A stretch of DNA of 64,000 nt from Albimonas sp963977235 (GTDB lineage Bacteria > Pseudomonadota > Alphaproteobacteria > Rhodobacterales > Rhodobacteraceae): the NCBI RefSeq assembly GCF_963977235.1, contig NZ_CAXBOD010000003.1, positions 124,001 to 188,000 on the forward strand. Reading direction: 5' to 3'. Below the pieces are notes generated by a model, which worked only from the letters and a program-made list of their open reading frames with translations, ran no database searches and was not told the origin of the DNA. Made by a program: the position numbers and the translations under genes. Within the stretch, counting starts at the first letter, position 1, and each line of letters opens with the position of its first letter. Below, one piece after another: positions 24,566-35,067 of the stretch.

Positions 24566-26443
24566 ATGCTGCATTTCCTCCGCCGCGCCTCGAAGACCTG
24601 GGCGTTCCGCATCCTCTTCGGCCTCCTGGTGGTCTCCTTCGCCGTCTGGGGGGTGGGCGACCTGGACCTGGGCGGGGCCGGCACGCCGGTCGCCTCGGTG
24701 GGCGAGGAGAAGGTCACCGTCGAGGACTTCGCCAACGGCCTGATGCGCGAGATGCAGTCCGTCTCCCGTCGCACCGGCCAGCCCGTCGACCGCGCCCGGG
24801 CCGAGGCCATGGGCCTGCCCCAGCAGCTGCTCGGCCGAATGGTGCGCGACGCCGCCCTGAACGAGGAGGCGCGCCGCCTCGGCCTCTCGGCCGACGACCA
24901 CGCGCTGCGCGAGGCGATCCTCGAGAGCCCCTCGTTCCAGGGGCTCGACGGGAGCTTCGACGAGGACCAGTACCGCTTCGTGCTCGACCAGCTCGGCTTC
25001 CGGGTCGACCGCTTCGAGACGGACCTGCGCAAGTCGCTGGCCCGCGACGCGATCGCCCGCGGCGTGCGCGAGGGCGCGACCGCCGCCCCTGGCATGGCCT
25101 CGAGCCTCGCCGCCTACGGGCTTGAGCGCCGGGTCTACGCGGTGATCGACCTGCCGCTGTCCGAAGCCCCCGATCCCGGCGCGCCTAGCGAGGCCGACCT
25201 CTCCGCCTGGCACGAGTCCCACGCCGACGCCTACGGCTGGCCCGAGCGTCGCGACGCCGTCTGGCTCGAGATCTCGCCCGAAGCCCTGGCCGAGACCCTC
25301 GAGATCCCCGAGGACCGCCTGCGCGCCGCCTACGAGGCCGCCGGCGAGCGTTTCGCCGTGCCCGAGCGCCGCGCCGTCGACCGCCTGGTGTTCCCCGACG
25401 ACGAGACCGCGCAGGCGGCGCTCGAGGCGATCGAGTCGGGGCAGAGCGATTTCGACGCCGAGGCCGAGAAGCGCGGCCTCGCCCCCGGCGACGTGGACGA
25501 GGGCGAGGTGACCCGAGCCGACTACGACGCCGAGACCGCCGAGGCGCTGTTCTCCGCCGATCTGGGCGTGGTCGGTCCGCTGCCCACCCCGCTGGGCCCG
25601 GCGCTGTTCAACATCCGCGCCACGATCCCCGCGCGCACCACCCCCTTCGAGCAGGCCCGCGAGACCCTGCGCCGGGAGCAGGCCCGGGCCGAGGCCCGCG
25701 ACCTTGGCCACCAGCGCGCCGAGGAGGCCGCCGACCTGCTCGCCTCGGGCGAGACGCTCGAGCGCATCGCCGAGGAGACCGGCCTGCCGCTCCGCCGCGA
25801 GACCGGCCTGACCCGCGAAGCCATGGCCGAGGCCACCGGCCTGATGGCCGCCCCCGCGCTGATCGAGGAGGTCTTCGCGGCCGAACCGAGCGAGGAGCGC
25901 GACCTCGTCGAGGTCGCCGGCGGCGCCTACGTGCTGGTCCGCGTCGACGAGGTCACCGCGGCCGCGCCCATGACGCTGGACGAGGCCCGCGACCGGGTCG
26001 CCGCCGACTGGGCCGACGGCCAGCGTCGCGAGGCGCTGACCGGGATGGCCGAGGACGCGCTCGCCCGGCTCGAGGCCGGCGAGCCGCTGGACGCGGTCGC
26101 CGACACCCTGCCCGCCGGCGTCGTCCGCACCCAGCCCAGCCGCCGCGACGAGCAGCCCGCTGGCCTTCCCGTCCCCGCGCGCGACGCGCTGGCCGACGCC
26201 GAGGCCGGGGCCGCGACCGTGACGCCCTCGCCCGACGGCGTGGCGCTGGTGAAGCTGGTCGAGGTGATGCCCGCGGACCTCGACCAGGGCCAGGGGGCCG
26301 AGCTTGTCGAGCGATGGCGCGAGGCCCTCGACGACGCGGTCGCCAACGACCTTTATGTCTATTACGCCGCCGCCGTGCAGGAGCGGCTGGCGCCCCAGTA
26401 CAACCCGCAGGCGATGGACCGCGCGATCAACTCGATCCGCTGA
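24566..26443 (+). CDS. PpiD-like periplasmic folding chaperone, SurA N-terminal domain
   Basis: 625-residue membrane-anchored periplasmic protein. A short cytoplasmic N-terminus (MLHFLRRASKTWAFRI) is followed by one membrane helix (about 15-32, LFGLLVVSFAVWGVGDLDLG), then a SurA-like chaperone domain (VASVGEEKVTVEDFANGLM, LLGRMVRDAALNEEARRLGL). The central segment RRAVDRLVFPDDETAQAALE resembles a parvulin domain, but its usual active-site residues are not obvious, so isomerase activity is doubtful. It should help outer-membrane protein folding. It directly precedes trpE. The start is the ATG giving the conserved membrane anchor. Confidence 0.87.
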   Translation: MLHFLRRASKTWAFRILFGLLVVSFAVWGVGDLDLGGAGTPVASVGEEKVTVEDFANGLMREMQSVSRRTGQPVDRARAEAMGLPQQLLGRMVRDAALNEEARRLGLSADDHALREAILESPSFQGLDGSFDEDQYRFVLDQLGFRVDRFETDLRKSLARDAIARGVREGATAAPGMASSLAAYGLERRVYAVIDLPLSEAPDPGAPSEADLSAWHESHADAYGWPERRDAVWLEISPEALAETLEIPEDRLRAAYEAAGERFAVPERRAVDRLVFPDDETAQAALEAIESGQSDFDAEAEKRGLAPGDVDEGEVTRADYDAETAEALFSADLGVVGPLPTPLGPALFNIRATIPARTTPFEQARETLRREQARAEARDLGHQRAEEAADLLASGETLERIAEETGLPLRRETGLTREAMAEATGLMAAPALIEEVFAAEPSEERDLVEVAGGAYVLVRVDEVTAAAPMTLDEARDRVAADWADGQRREALTGMAEDALARLEAGEPLDAVADTLPAGVVRTQPSRRDEQPAGLPVPARDALADAEAGAATVTPSPDGVALVKLVEVMPADLDQGQGAELVERWREALDDAVANDLYVYYAAAVQERLAPQYNPQAMDRAINSIR

Positions 26444-26562
26444 CGGCGCCTCCGGCCCTCGGCCGCCGCCCCTCTCCGCCCAGGAGGGGGGCGCGCGCGG
26501 GACGGGCCGGCCGCCGCCCGCCCGTCCACCGCTCCGCCGGCTTCGCGAGGCCCGTTTCCCAG

Positions 26563-28071
<1,509 letters not shown>

Positions 28072-28082
28072 ACGGACGAGTA

Positions 28083-28104
28083 GGGGCGCTCAGGTGAGCG
28101 CCCC
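28083..28104. terminator. Hairpin terminator after trpE
   Basis: Perfect inverted repeat GGGGCGCTCA-GG-TGAGCGCCCC beginning 12 bases after the trpE stop, with no T-run. In GC-rich alphaproteobacteria such hairpins often mark transcript ends. Confidence 0.6.
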
Positions 28105-28437
28105 CAGGCCGGGGTGGTCGCCCGGACCGGGTCCGCGCCCCGGCGCACGCCCCACCCGCCCACCCGCGCGCGCCGGGGCGCGGCCCCTCGGGCCAACGCG
28201 GCGCGCCTGGCAGAGGGGAGGCGGGCCGCCCTTCCCCCCGGGCGCAAGGCGCCCCGGGCTTGACCCGGGGCCTCCTGCGGGCGGCCGGCCCCGGGGAGGG
28301 CGCGCGCGGACGCGAGCAACGTCAGAACCAGACGCGACGGGCCTTCGGCGCTCCGGCTCTGCCGAGGCCGCTTCGGCGGGACGCCGGGGGGAGCGTGACG
28401 CCGAGAGACGGCGCCGGGCGCGTCAGGGCGGGGCGCG
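28105..28437. other. Gene-free interval with a GC hairpin
   Basis: No credible gene on either strand. It contains the perfect hairpin GCCCCGGG-CTTGA-CCCGGGGC at 28251-28271, a form I associate with GC-rich alphaproteobacterial intergenic DNA. It may end transcription of the minus-strand glycosyltransferase-like gene or stabilise mRNA ends. Confidence 0.45.
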
Positions 28438-29883
28438 TCAGGCCGGGGGGCGCGCTGCGCGGCGGCGACGGCGCAGCGCGTCCGCGCCCAGCGCCGCCAC
28501 CATCAGCCATTCCGGCGCGATCGCGTGGCGCATGCGGTTCTGCTCCTCGCCGTTGGCGATGTGGGAGGCGGCGGTGAAGGCCGCGATCTGCATCAGCAGC
28601 GCCAGGGCGAGGCCTCGCCGCCGCCCCATCAGCCCGCAGGCCACCAGCCCCAGCATCCCCCCCGCCGTCAGTGCGAACAGCGCCAGGAGCCCCCAGCCCT
28701 CGGCCCCCTCGGCCCAGGGCGGGTCGCTGCGGGACGTGTCCGGGATCGGCAGCTCGGCCCAGCCGAGAGGCGCGTAGTTGGGGTATTCCCAGCTCCACAG
28801 GCGGTGCGAGGCCACCAGCGCCCCGGCCCGCCCAGCCAGCCAGTCGCCGGGATGGGCGCGGATCTCGGCCGTCGCCACGCCCAGGCACTCGCGCGAGCGG
28901 GGGATGATCGCGGGGTCGTGCACCGACTTGTCGCGCACCGCCGGCGGCCCGGGCAGCCGGCCGGCGGCATGGGCCTGCTCGATATCCTCGATCACGCCGG
29001 CGAAAAGGCAGCGGTCGGCCTGCTCGGGGCTCAGCCAGGACACGGTCTGGGAGAGGTTGACGCCCATCCACGAGCCGTTTGAAAACAGCCCGTGCCGGTG
29101 GAAGTTCCAGGCCGAGGGCGCCAGCGCCAGCGCCGTGGCGAGCGCGAAGACCGCAAGCGGACGCGGGCGCAGCACGCGGCGCGCATCGACCAGCAGCAGC
29201 GCAGCCAGCGTCACCAGCATCCAGGCCGGGTGAAACAGCGGCCAGGTCAGGCACAGCACCGCCGAGAGCATGAGCGCCGCCTCGGCCCCGCCCCGCGCGC
29301 CGCGGGCGAAGGCGGCGAGCGCGAAGGCGCCGCCCGCGGCCAGCGCGCAGCAAAGCTGGGCATAGAGGGCGAAGGTCTCGTAGAACAGCGGCCCGGGCGA
29401 GAGCGCGAACAGCGCCGCCGCCCCCCAGGCCAGCGGCCGCGACGCCCCCGCCAGCCGCAGCGTCGCCCAGATCAGCAGCGCGATCGCCGGGGTCAGCGCC
29501 ATGTGCAGCGCCAGCAGCCCCTCGCTGACGCAGAGGGGGTCGGGCCCGCAGGCCTTCACGAACAGCCCCAGCACCAGGTTCCACAGCGGCGGCTGGGCGT
29601 GCAGGTCCAGCAGCGCCCCGACCAGATCGGCGTCGAGCTCGGCCAGCGTCAGGTTCTGCCACAGCCCCTGGACCACGGCGGGGTCGACGCGAAGGCCCGA
29701 GCCGTAGGCCGCCACCCGGATCAGCGCGAAAGCGGCCAGGATCAGGCCCGCAGCCAGCGCATCCGCCCGCCCCGGGCGCAGCGCGGCGAAGGGCGAGGCG
29801 GCGCGGCGGCGGTCAGCCGCGGGCGCGGGGGCCTCTGCGGCGGGCGCGGGGGCCGGAGCGGTGTCGGGCGAGGCGTCGGTCAA
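28438..29883 (-). CDS. Polytopic membrane protein, glycosyltransferase-39-like
   Basis: About 481 residues. A Pro/Ala-rich N-terminus precedes roughly 9-11 hydrophobic helices. The first periplasmic loop contains DLHAQPPLWNLVLGLFVKAC, which resembles the D-x-H...PPL pattern of lipid-linked glycosyltransferases (ArnT/PMT fold). FYETFALYAQLCCALAAGG and HPAWMLVTLAALLLVDARR support a transporter-like or GT39-like membrane fold. A role in sugar transfer to a surface polymer or protein is inference. Start is uncertain: TTG 29883 has a GGAG upstream and gives MTDASPD. A GTG at 30057 would overlap the upstream gene (GTGA) and add 58 low-complexity residues. Confidence 0.62.
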   Translation of the reverse strand: MTDASPDTAPAPAPAAEAPAPAADRRRAASPFAALRPGRADALAAGLILAAFALIRVAAYGSGLRVDPAVVQGLWQNLTLAELDADLVGALLDLHAQPPLWNLVLGLFVKACGPDPLCVSEGLLALHMALTPAIALLIWATLRLAGASRPLAWGAAALFALSPGPLFYETFALYAQLCCALAAGGAFALAAFARGARGGAEAALMLSAVLCLTWPLFHPAWMLVTLAALLLVDARRVLRPRPLAVFALATALALAPSAWNFHRHGLFSNGSWMGVNLSQTVSWLSPEQADRCLFAGVIEDIEQAHAAGRLPGPPAVRDKSVHDPAIIPRSRECLGVATAEIRAHPGDWLAGRAGALVASHRLWSWEYPNYAPLGWAELPIPDTSRSDPPWAEGAEGWGLLALFALTAGGMLGLVACGLMGRRRGLALALLMQIAAFTAASHIANGEEQNRMRHAIAPEWLMVAALGADALRRRRRAARPPA

Positions 29884-30053
29884 GCGGCGGCGTCTCCGGG
29901 CCAGAGTGGGGGGCGGCTCGGGGTCCGCGCCCCTCGACGGGACCGCGGCCGGCGAGACCGGAGCCTTTGTCTCGGCGCCGAAACGGGCGGGAGAAGGGCG
30001 TGAACGAGGCGCGAGGGCGCAAGGACATTGCCGAGGCGCCGCCCGCGCCGCGA

Positions 30054-30398
30054 TCACTCGGTCGGAGCGGGGTCTTCGCCGGTTCCCGCGGAGGGGGCCG
30101 GCGCGGCGGCGGGGGCCGAGCCGCTCTCGGGCGCCGCGGAGGGGCTGGCCGCGGGGCTCCGGGTCGGAGTCTCGGCCGGGCTCTCGACCGGGCCGGCGGC
30201 CGGGCTCTCGGTCGGACTGGCGGCCGGGCTTTCGGCCGGGCTTTCGGTCGGACTCTGGGTCGCGCTCGGGGCCGGGCTGGCGGCGGGCGCCGGCGCGGCC
30301 GCGGGGGCGGGCTCGGGCCGGGTCATCGGGAAGGCCAGCGCCGCCGCCACGGCGGCCACGGCGCACAGGAAGAAGCCCATGATCAGTCCGCGAAGCAT
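30054..30398 (-). CDS. Small membrane-anchored Pro/Ala/Ser-rich protein
   Basis: 114 residues. An N-terminal hydrophobic segment (about 4-24, GLIMGFFLCAVAAVAAALAF) is followed by a long disordered tail built on imperfect repeats of SPAESPAASPTESPA type, with many Glu and Thr. No family is recognised. A GGGAG precedes the ATG by about 10 bases. Its stop coincides with the earliest possible start of the membrane glycosyltransferase-like gene, so they are probably one transcript. The repeat DNA (about 30125-30285) is unit-like and may vary in length between strains. Confidence 0.6.
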   Translation of the reverse strand: MLRGLIMGFFLCAVAAVAAALAFPMTRPEPAPAAAPAPAASPAPSATQSPTESPAESPAASPTESPAAGPVESPAETPTRSPAASPSAAPESGSAPAAAPAPSAGTGEDPAPTE

Positions 30399-30575
30399 TC
30401 CGGGTCGCTCCCTCTGTCCGGTCGTCGGTGTCTTGCGCCCCGCGCGCGTCGTCGGACCTCGCCTTGACGGGCGCCGGGGCATCCGCGACATGTATAGCCG
30501 CCGCGCGGGCGGCATGGCCAGTTCGGCGCGAAGACGGCGCCGCAGGGTCATCGCGAATCGAGAGGAGGACCGGGC

Positions 30576-31172
30576 ATGCTGCTGCTGATCGACAACTACG
30601 ACAGCTTCACCTGGAACCTGGTCCACTATGTGGGCGAGCTGGGCGTCGAGACGAAGGTGGTGCGAAACGACGAGCTCTCGGCCGCCGAGGCGCTGGCGCT
30701 GAAGCCCGCCGCGGTGATGCTCAGCCCCGGCCCCTGCGACCCCGACCGCGCCGGGATCTGCCTCGACATGGTCGCGGCCTGCGCCGAGGCCGGCCTGCCG
30801 CTGTTCGGCGTCTGCCTCGGCCACCAGACCCTCGGTCAGGCCTTCGGCGGACGGGTGCTGCGCTGCCACGAGATCCTGCATGGCAAGACCTCGGCCGTCT
30901 CGCACAGCGGCGCGGGGATCTTCGCCGACGTGCCGCAGGGCTTCACCGCCACCCGCTACCACTCGCTGGTGGTCGAGCGCGAGAGCCTGCCCGAGGCGCT
31001 GGAGGCGACCGCCTGGACCGAGGACGGCACGATCATGGGCCTGTCGCACCGCTCGCTGCCGATGCACGGGGTGCAGTTCCACCCCGAGTCCATCGCCTCG
31101 GAGCATGGACGGACCATCCTGGGCAACTTCCTGACGCTGGCGGGGATGTCGCCGCTGAAGGCGGCCGCCTGA
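30576..31172 (+). CDS. trpG: Anthranilate synthase component II (glutamine amidotransferase)
   Basis: 198-residue class I amidotransferase that feeds ammonia to TrpE. The triad is Cys80 (FGVCLGHQTLGQAFGG), His169 and Glu171 (GVQFHPESIASEHG). The oxyanion-site segment MLSPGPCDPDRAG is present. GAGAGGAGGA precedes the ATG. It overlaps trpD by one base (TGATG). It could also serve PabB, as in some bacteria with one amidotransferase. Confidence 0.96.
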   Translation: MLLLIDNYDSFTWNLVHYVGELGVETKVVRNDELSAAEALALKPAAVMLSPGPCDPDRAGICLDMVAACAEAGLPLFGVCLGHQTLGQAFGGRVLRCHEILHGKTSAVSHSGAGIFADVPQGFTATRYHSLVVERESLPEALEATAWTEDGTIMGLSHRSLPMHGVQFHPESIASEHGRTILGNFLTLAGMSPLKAAA

Positions 31173-32194
31173 TGTCGGACAAGCTGCGCGCGCTGATCGG
31201 CAAGGCCGCCGACGGCCCCCTGACCCGCACCGAGGCCGAGGGCGCCTTCGACGCGATCATGTCGGGCGACGCGACGCCCGCCCAGATCGGCGGCTTCCTG
31301 ATGGCCCTGCGCGCCCGCGGCGAAACGGTCGAGGAGATGACCGCCGCCGTCGCCGTGATGCGCTCGAAGATGACGCGGGTCCGGGCGCCGGAGGGGGCGA
31401 TCGACATCGTCGGCACCGGCGGCGACGGCAAGGGCACGCTGAACATCTCGACCGCCGCGGCGCTGGTGGTGGCCGGCGCCGGGGTGCCGGTGGCCAAGCA
31501 CGGCAACCGCAACCTCAGCTCGAAATCCGGCGCGGCGGACGCGCTTGCCCATATCGGGGTCAACGTGATGGCGCCGGCCGAGATCGCCCAGCAGGCGCTG
31601 GACGAGGTCGGGATCGCGTTCATGATGGCCCCCATGCATCACCCCGCGATGCGCTTCGTGGGCCCCGCGCGGACCGAGCTCGGCACCCGCACGCTGTTCA
31701 ACCTGCTCGGCCCGATGACCAACCCCGCCGGGGTGAAGCGGCAGCTGACCGGCGCCTTCGCGGCCCGCTGGCTGCGCCCGATGGCTCAGACGCTGGCCTC
31801 GCTGGGGACCGAGCGGGCCTGGCTGGTGCATGGCGGCGACGGCACCGACGAGCTGTCGATCGCCGCCCCCTCGACGGTGGTCGAGGTCGCGGGCGGCGAG
31901 CTGCGCGAGTTCGAGCTGCGCCCCGCCGACGCCGGCCTGCCCGAGCATCCGTTCGAGGCGATCGTGGGCGGCGCGCCCGAAGAGAACGCCCGCGCCCTCA
32001 CCGCCCTGCTGGGCGGCGAGGCGGGCGCCTACCGCGACGCGGTGCTGCTGAACGCGGCCGCGGCGCTGGTGGTGGCGGGCCGCGTGGACGACCTGAAGGC
32101 GGGCGTGGCGCTCGCGGCCGAGAGCCTCGATTCCGGCGCAGCCCGCGGCAAGGCCCAGGCGCTGGCCCGGATCACCGCGGCCGCCAGGACCTGA
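31172..32194 (+). CDS. trpD: Anthranilate phosphoribosyltransferase
   Basis: 340 residues; joins anthranilate and PRPP in tryptophan synthesis. Key motifs are DIVGTGGDGKGTLNIST (PRPP binding), KHGNRNLSSKSGAADALAHI, MMAPMHHPAMRFVGPARTEL, RTLFNLLGPMTNPAGVKRQL and VHGGDGTDELS. It is translationally coupled to trpG. The length and motif order are those of a complete enzyme. Confidence 0.97.
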   Translation: MSDKLRALIGKAADGPLTRTEAEGAFDAIMSGDATPAQIGGFLMALRARGETVEEMTAAVAVMRSKMTRVRAPEGAIDIVGTGGDGKGTLNISTAAALVVAGAGVPVAKHGNRNLSSKSGAADALAHIGVNVMAPAEIAQQALDEVGIAFMMAPMHHPAMRFVGPARTELGTRTLFNLLGPMTNPAGVKRQLTGAFAARWLRPMAQTLASLGTERAWLVHGGDGTDELSIAAPSTVVEVAGGELREFELRPADAGLPEHPFEAIVGGAPEENARALTALLGGEAGAYRDAVLLNAAAALVVAGRVDDLKAGVALAAESLDSGAARGKAQALARITAAART

Positions 32195-32260
32195 CGGGGC
32201 CGCGCGGGGGGCCGAGGGGCCCCGCGACCGCCCCGCGACACGGACGGGAGGAGACCCCAG

Positions 32261-32983
32261 ATGCAGCTGACCACCGCGCCCCTGCGCTACACCGACGGCG
32301 AGACCGAGTTCGAGGGATGGTGGGCCGCGCCCGAGGGCCTCTCGGGCCCGGTTCCGGGCGTGCTGATGGCCCCGGCCTACGGCGGCGTCGGCGACCAGAT
32401 GAAGCTGAACGCCGAACGGGTGGCCAGCACCGGCCGGCCGGTGCTGCTGCTCGATCCCTACGGGGTCGAGTCGATGGCCGACGCCTCGATCGATCCGATG
32501 GAGCGGATGCAGGCGCTGACCGCGACCCGCGACGTGCTGCAGCGCCGCCTGCTGGCCGCGCTCGACACGCTGAAGGCGCGCCCGGAGGTCGATGCGGCGA
32601 AGACCGCGGTCTGCGGCTACTGCTTCGGCGGGCTCTGCGCGCTGGATCTTGCGCGCGCGGCGCCCGAGGGGCTGCTGGGCGCCGCCGCCCTGCACGGCGT
32701 GCTCTCGCCCAGCGGGCTCGAGGCGAGGAAGATCACCGCCTCGGTGCTGGTGCTGCACGGCTGGGACGATCCGCTGGCGACGCCCGAGGCGGTGCTGGCG
32801 CTGGCCAGGGAGATGGATGCGGCCGAAGCCGACTGGCAGATCCACGCCTATGGCAGGGTCGTGCACGCCTTCACCACCCCTCAGGCGGCGACGCCGGGGC
32901 GGGCGATGTACGATGCCAAGGCGGACCGGCGGTCCTTCGCCGCGATGACCGATCTGTTTGCGGAGGTGTTCGGGGAGGTCTGA
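32261..32983 (+). CDS. Dienelactone hydrolase family protein
   Basis: Alpha/beta hydrolase, 240 residues. The DLH catalytic triad is visible: Cys121 in GYCFGG, Asp in VLHGWDDP (169/170) and His202 in RVVHAFTTP. It probably hydrolyses small esters or lactones; the natural substrate is unknown. GGGAGGAGA precedes the ATG. It sits between trpD and trpC, probably as a passenger of the trp transcript, and there is no aromatic-degradation gene near it. Confidence 0.85.
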   Translation: MQLTTAPLRYTDGETEFEGWWAAPEGLSGPVPGVLMAPAYGGVGDQMKLNAERVASTGRPVLLLDPYGVESMADASIDPMERMQALTATRDVLQRRLLAALDTLKARPEVDAAKTAVCGYCFGGLCALDLARAAPEGLLGAAALHGVLSPSGLEARKITASVLVLHGWDDPLATPEAVLALAREMDAAEADWQIHAYGRVVHAFTTPQAATPGRAMYDAKADRRSFAAMTDLFAEVFGEV

Positions 32984-33071
32984 GGGGCCGACAGAGACAG
33001 GCCGCTCCGGACTCACCGGAGACCAGGCGCCTTGCGAGGCGTGTTCGGGGCTCGCGCCGGGGCGCGGCGCC

Positions 33072-33602
33072 TCAGCGGCGGAGCGACTTGATCTGGGCGA
33101 TGCGGCGGGCGTCCTTCTCGGGCATCAGCCAGCGGCCGCGCTCCATGATCTCGAGCGTGTATTCGCGCAGCGTCAGGCCGCATTCGGCGGCGAGCTTCAG
33201 ACGGCGGCGCAGGACCTCGGGGCGCGGCGGCCTCCAGGCCTCGGCCTGGGCGCGGCGCCAGGCGTAGACCAGGAAGCCGCCGTGCAGCGGCGGGCCCTGG
33301 TTGTGGCTGCGAACGGGCAGCGAGTCGCCGGGCGCGGGCGGGTCGAAGGCCGCGGCCGAGGCCCGGCTGCGCGGACGCGCGGGCTGCAGGCCGGGGCCAG
33401 GCTGGGGATCCGGTTGCGGACCAGACTGCGAACCGGCGCCCAGCGGCCGGGGCGAGAGCGTCCGGCGCGCGGGGCGGGGGGGCTTGGCCTCGGCAGCCGG
33501 CTCGGCGACCGGCTCGGCCGACGGCGAGCCGCGCTCCCGCAGGGTCTGCGGGCGGGTGGGGCCGGTGTCCGGGACGAGAGGTCTTGAAACGAGTCGCGCC
33601 AT
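33072..33602 (-). CDS. Conserved hypothetical protein with C-terminal helical domain
   Basis: 176 residues, function unknown. The first about 90 residues are Pro/Ala/Arg-rich and probably disordered. The C-terminal 75 residues look folded: HNQGPPLHGGFLVYAWRRAQ, LKLAAECGLTLREYTLEIME and RGRWLMPEKDARRIAQIKSL. No enzyme motif is seen. The phrase ECGLTLREYTLEIMERG suggests a small helical, perhaps nucleic-acid-binding, module. It lies on the opposite strand between trpD and trpC. Confidence 0.6.
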   Translation of the reverse strand: MARLVSRPLVPDTGPTRPQTLRERGSPSAEPVAEPAAEAKPPRPARRTLSPRPLGAGSQSGPQPDPQPGPGLQPARPRSRASAAAFDPPAPGDSLPVRSHNQGPPLHGGFLVYAWRRAQAEAWRPPRPEVLRRRLKLAAECGLTLREYTLEIMERGRWLMPEKDARRIAQIKSLRR

Positions 33603-33746
33603 GCCTCCCAGATACCGCGTCGGCGCGCGGCTTTCACGTGTCGCCTGGGGTCGCAGGGGCGGCGTCACGGCCGCGCCCCCGCCCGATCGCCGCGATCGGG
33701 AACCGCGGCGCTTTCCATCTGCGGCCCCGCGCGTTAACACCCAGAC

Positions 33747-34559
33747 ATGAGCGACATCCTCGACCGCATCCGGGCCTACAAGCTCGAAGAGATCGCCGCC
33801 GGCAAGGACCGGCTGCCGCTGTCCGCCGCCGAGGAGGCCGCCCGCCGCGCCGAGGCGCCGCGCGGCTTCGCCGACGCGCTGCGCGCCAAGCAGAACGGCG
33901 GCGGCTACGGCCTGATCGCCGAGATCAAGAAGGCCAGCCCCTCCAAGGGCCTGATCCGGGAGGATTTCGATCCCCCCGCGCTCGCCCGCGCCTATGCCGC
34001 CGGCGGCGCCGCCTGCCTGTCGGTTCTGACCGACGGCCCCTCGTTCCAGGGCGCGGCCGACTACCTGCAGGCCGCGCGCCGCGCCGTCACCCTGCCGGCC
34101 CTGCGCAAGGACTTCCTGTTCGACCCCTGGCAGGTGATCGAATCCCGCGCGCTGGGCGCCGACTGCATCCTGATCATCCTCGCCGCCGTCTCCGACGACC
34201 TGGCGCTCGAGCTCGAGGACGTGGCGCTGGCCTGGTCCATGGACGTGCTGATCGAGGTCCACGACGAGTCGGAGATGGAGCGCGCGCTGAAGCTCTCCTC
34301 GCCGCTGGTGGGGGTGAACAACCGCAACCTACGCACCTTCGAGACCGACCTCGCCACCACCGAGCGGCTGGCGCCGATGCTGCCCGCCGACCGCATGCTG
34401 GTGGCCGAATCGGGCCTGTTCGCGCCGGCCGACCTCGCGCGCATGGCCAGGGTCGGGGCGCGCAGCTTCCTGATCGGCGAGAGCCTGATGCGCCAGCCCG
34501 ACGTCGCCGCGGCCACCCACGCGCTGCTGGCCGATCCGCTGCCCCTGGGCGAGTCCTGA
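33747..34559 (+). CDS. trpC: Indole-3-glycerol phosphate synthase
   Basis: 270-residue TIM-barrel enzyme of tryptophan synthesis. Catalytic and phosphate-binding motifs are AEIKKASPSKGLIREDFDP, LSVLTDGPSFQGAADYL, LPALRKDFLFDPWQVIESRA, LIEVHDESEMERAL, VGVNNRNLRTFETDL and VAESGL. It is a stand-alone TrpC without a TrpF fusion. moaC begins 3 bases after its stop. Confidence 0.97.
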   Translation: MSDILDRIRAYKLEEIAAGKDRLPLSAAEEAARRAEAPRGFADALRAKQNGGGYGLIAEIKKASPSKGLIREDFDPPALARAYAAGGAACLSVLTDGPSFQGAADYLQAARRAVTLPALRKDFLFDPWQVIESRALGADCILIILAAVSDDLALELEDVALAWSMDVLIEVHDESEMERALKLSSPLVGVNNRNLRTFETDLATTERLAPMLPADRMLVAESGLFAPADLARMARVGARSFLIGESLMRQPDVAAATHALLADPLPLGES

Positions 34560-34562
34560 GCC

Positions 34563-35036
34563 ATGGCGCTGACCCATTTCGACGCCAAGGGCGACGCGCA
34601 GATGGTCGACGTCTCGGACAAGGCCGAGACCACCCGCGTCGCCGTCGCCCGCGGCGCCGTCGAGATGGCGCCCGACACGCTGGCCCTGATCGCCGAGGGG
34701 CGCGCCAGGAAGGGCGACGTGCTGGCCGTGGCGCGGCTGGCCGGCATCATGGCCGCCAAGCGCACCGCCGAGCTGATCCCGCTGTGCCACCCCCTGCCCC
34801 TGTCCTCGGTGAGCCTCGAGCTGAGCTGCGACGCCCGGACCTCCCGCGTCGAGATCGAGGCCCGCGTGAAGACCACCGGCCGCACCGGCGTGGAGATGGA
34901 GGCGCTGACCGCGCTCACCGTCGCGCAGCTGACCGTCTATGACATGGTCAAGGCCGTCGACCGCGGCATGAAGCTGATCGACGCCCGCGTCGTCCTCAAG
35001 GAGGGCGGCAAGTCCGGGCGCTGGGAGGCGGAGTGA
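34563..35036 (+). CDS. moaC: Cyclic pyranopterin monophosphate synthase
   Basis: 157 residues; with MoaA makes cyclic pyranopterin monophosphate in molybdenum cofactor synthesis. Typical segments are THFDAKGDAQMVDVSDKAET, AKRTAELIPLCHPLPLSSV (active-site region), GRTGVEMEALTALTVAQLTV and YDMVKAVDRGM with KEGGKSGRWEAE at the C-terminus. It is complete, and follows trpC closely in the trp-moa-lexA run. Confidence 0.97.
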   Translation: MALTHFDAKGDAQMVDVSDKAETTRVAVARGAVEMAPDTLALIAEGRARKGDVLAVARLAGIMAAKRTAELIPLCHPLPLSSVSLELSCDARTSRVEIEARVKTTGRTGVEMEALTALTVAQLTVYDMVKAVDRGMKLIDARVVLKEGGKSGRWEAE

Positions 35037-35067
35037 CGCCGCGCGCGCCCTCCCCGCGGAGGTCCCG

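Noticed and set aside
28251..28271. GCCCCGGG-CTTGA-CCCGGGGC hairpin as a new element
   Set aside because: Short perfect GC hairpins of this form are ordinary in GC-rich alphaproteobacterial intergenic DNA; reported only as part of the interval.
30125..30285. Tandem repeat considered as a CRISPR or minisatellite
   Set aside because: The units are imperfect, in frame and code for a Ser/Pro/Glu-rich protein tail; there are no unique spacers.
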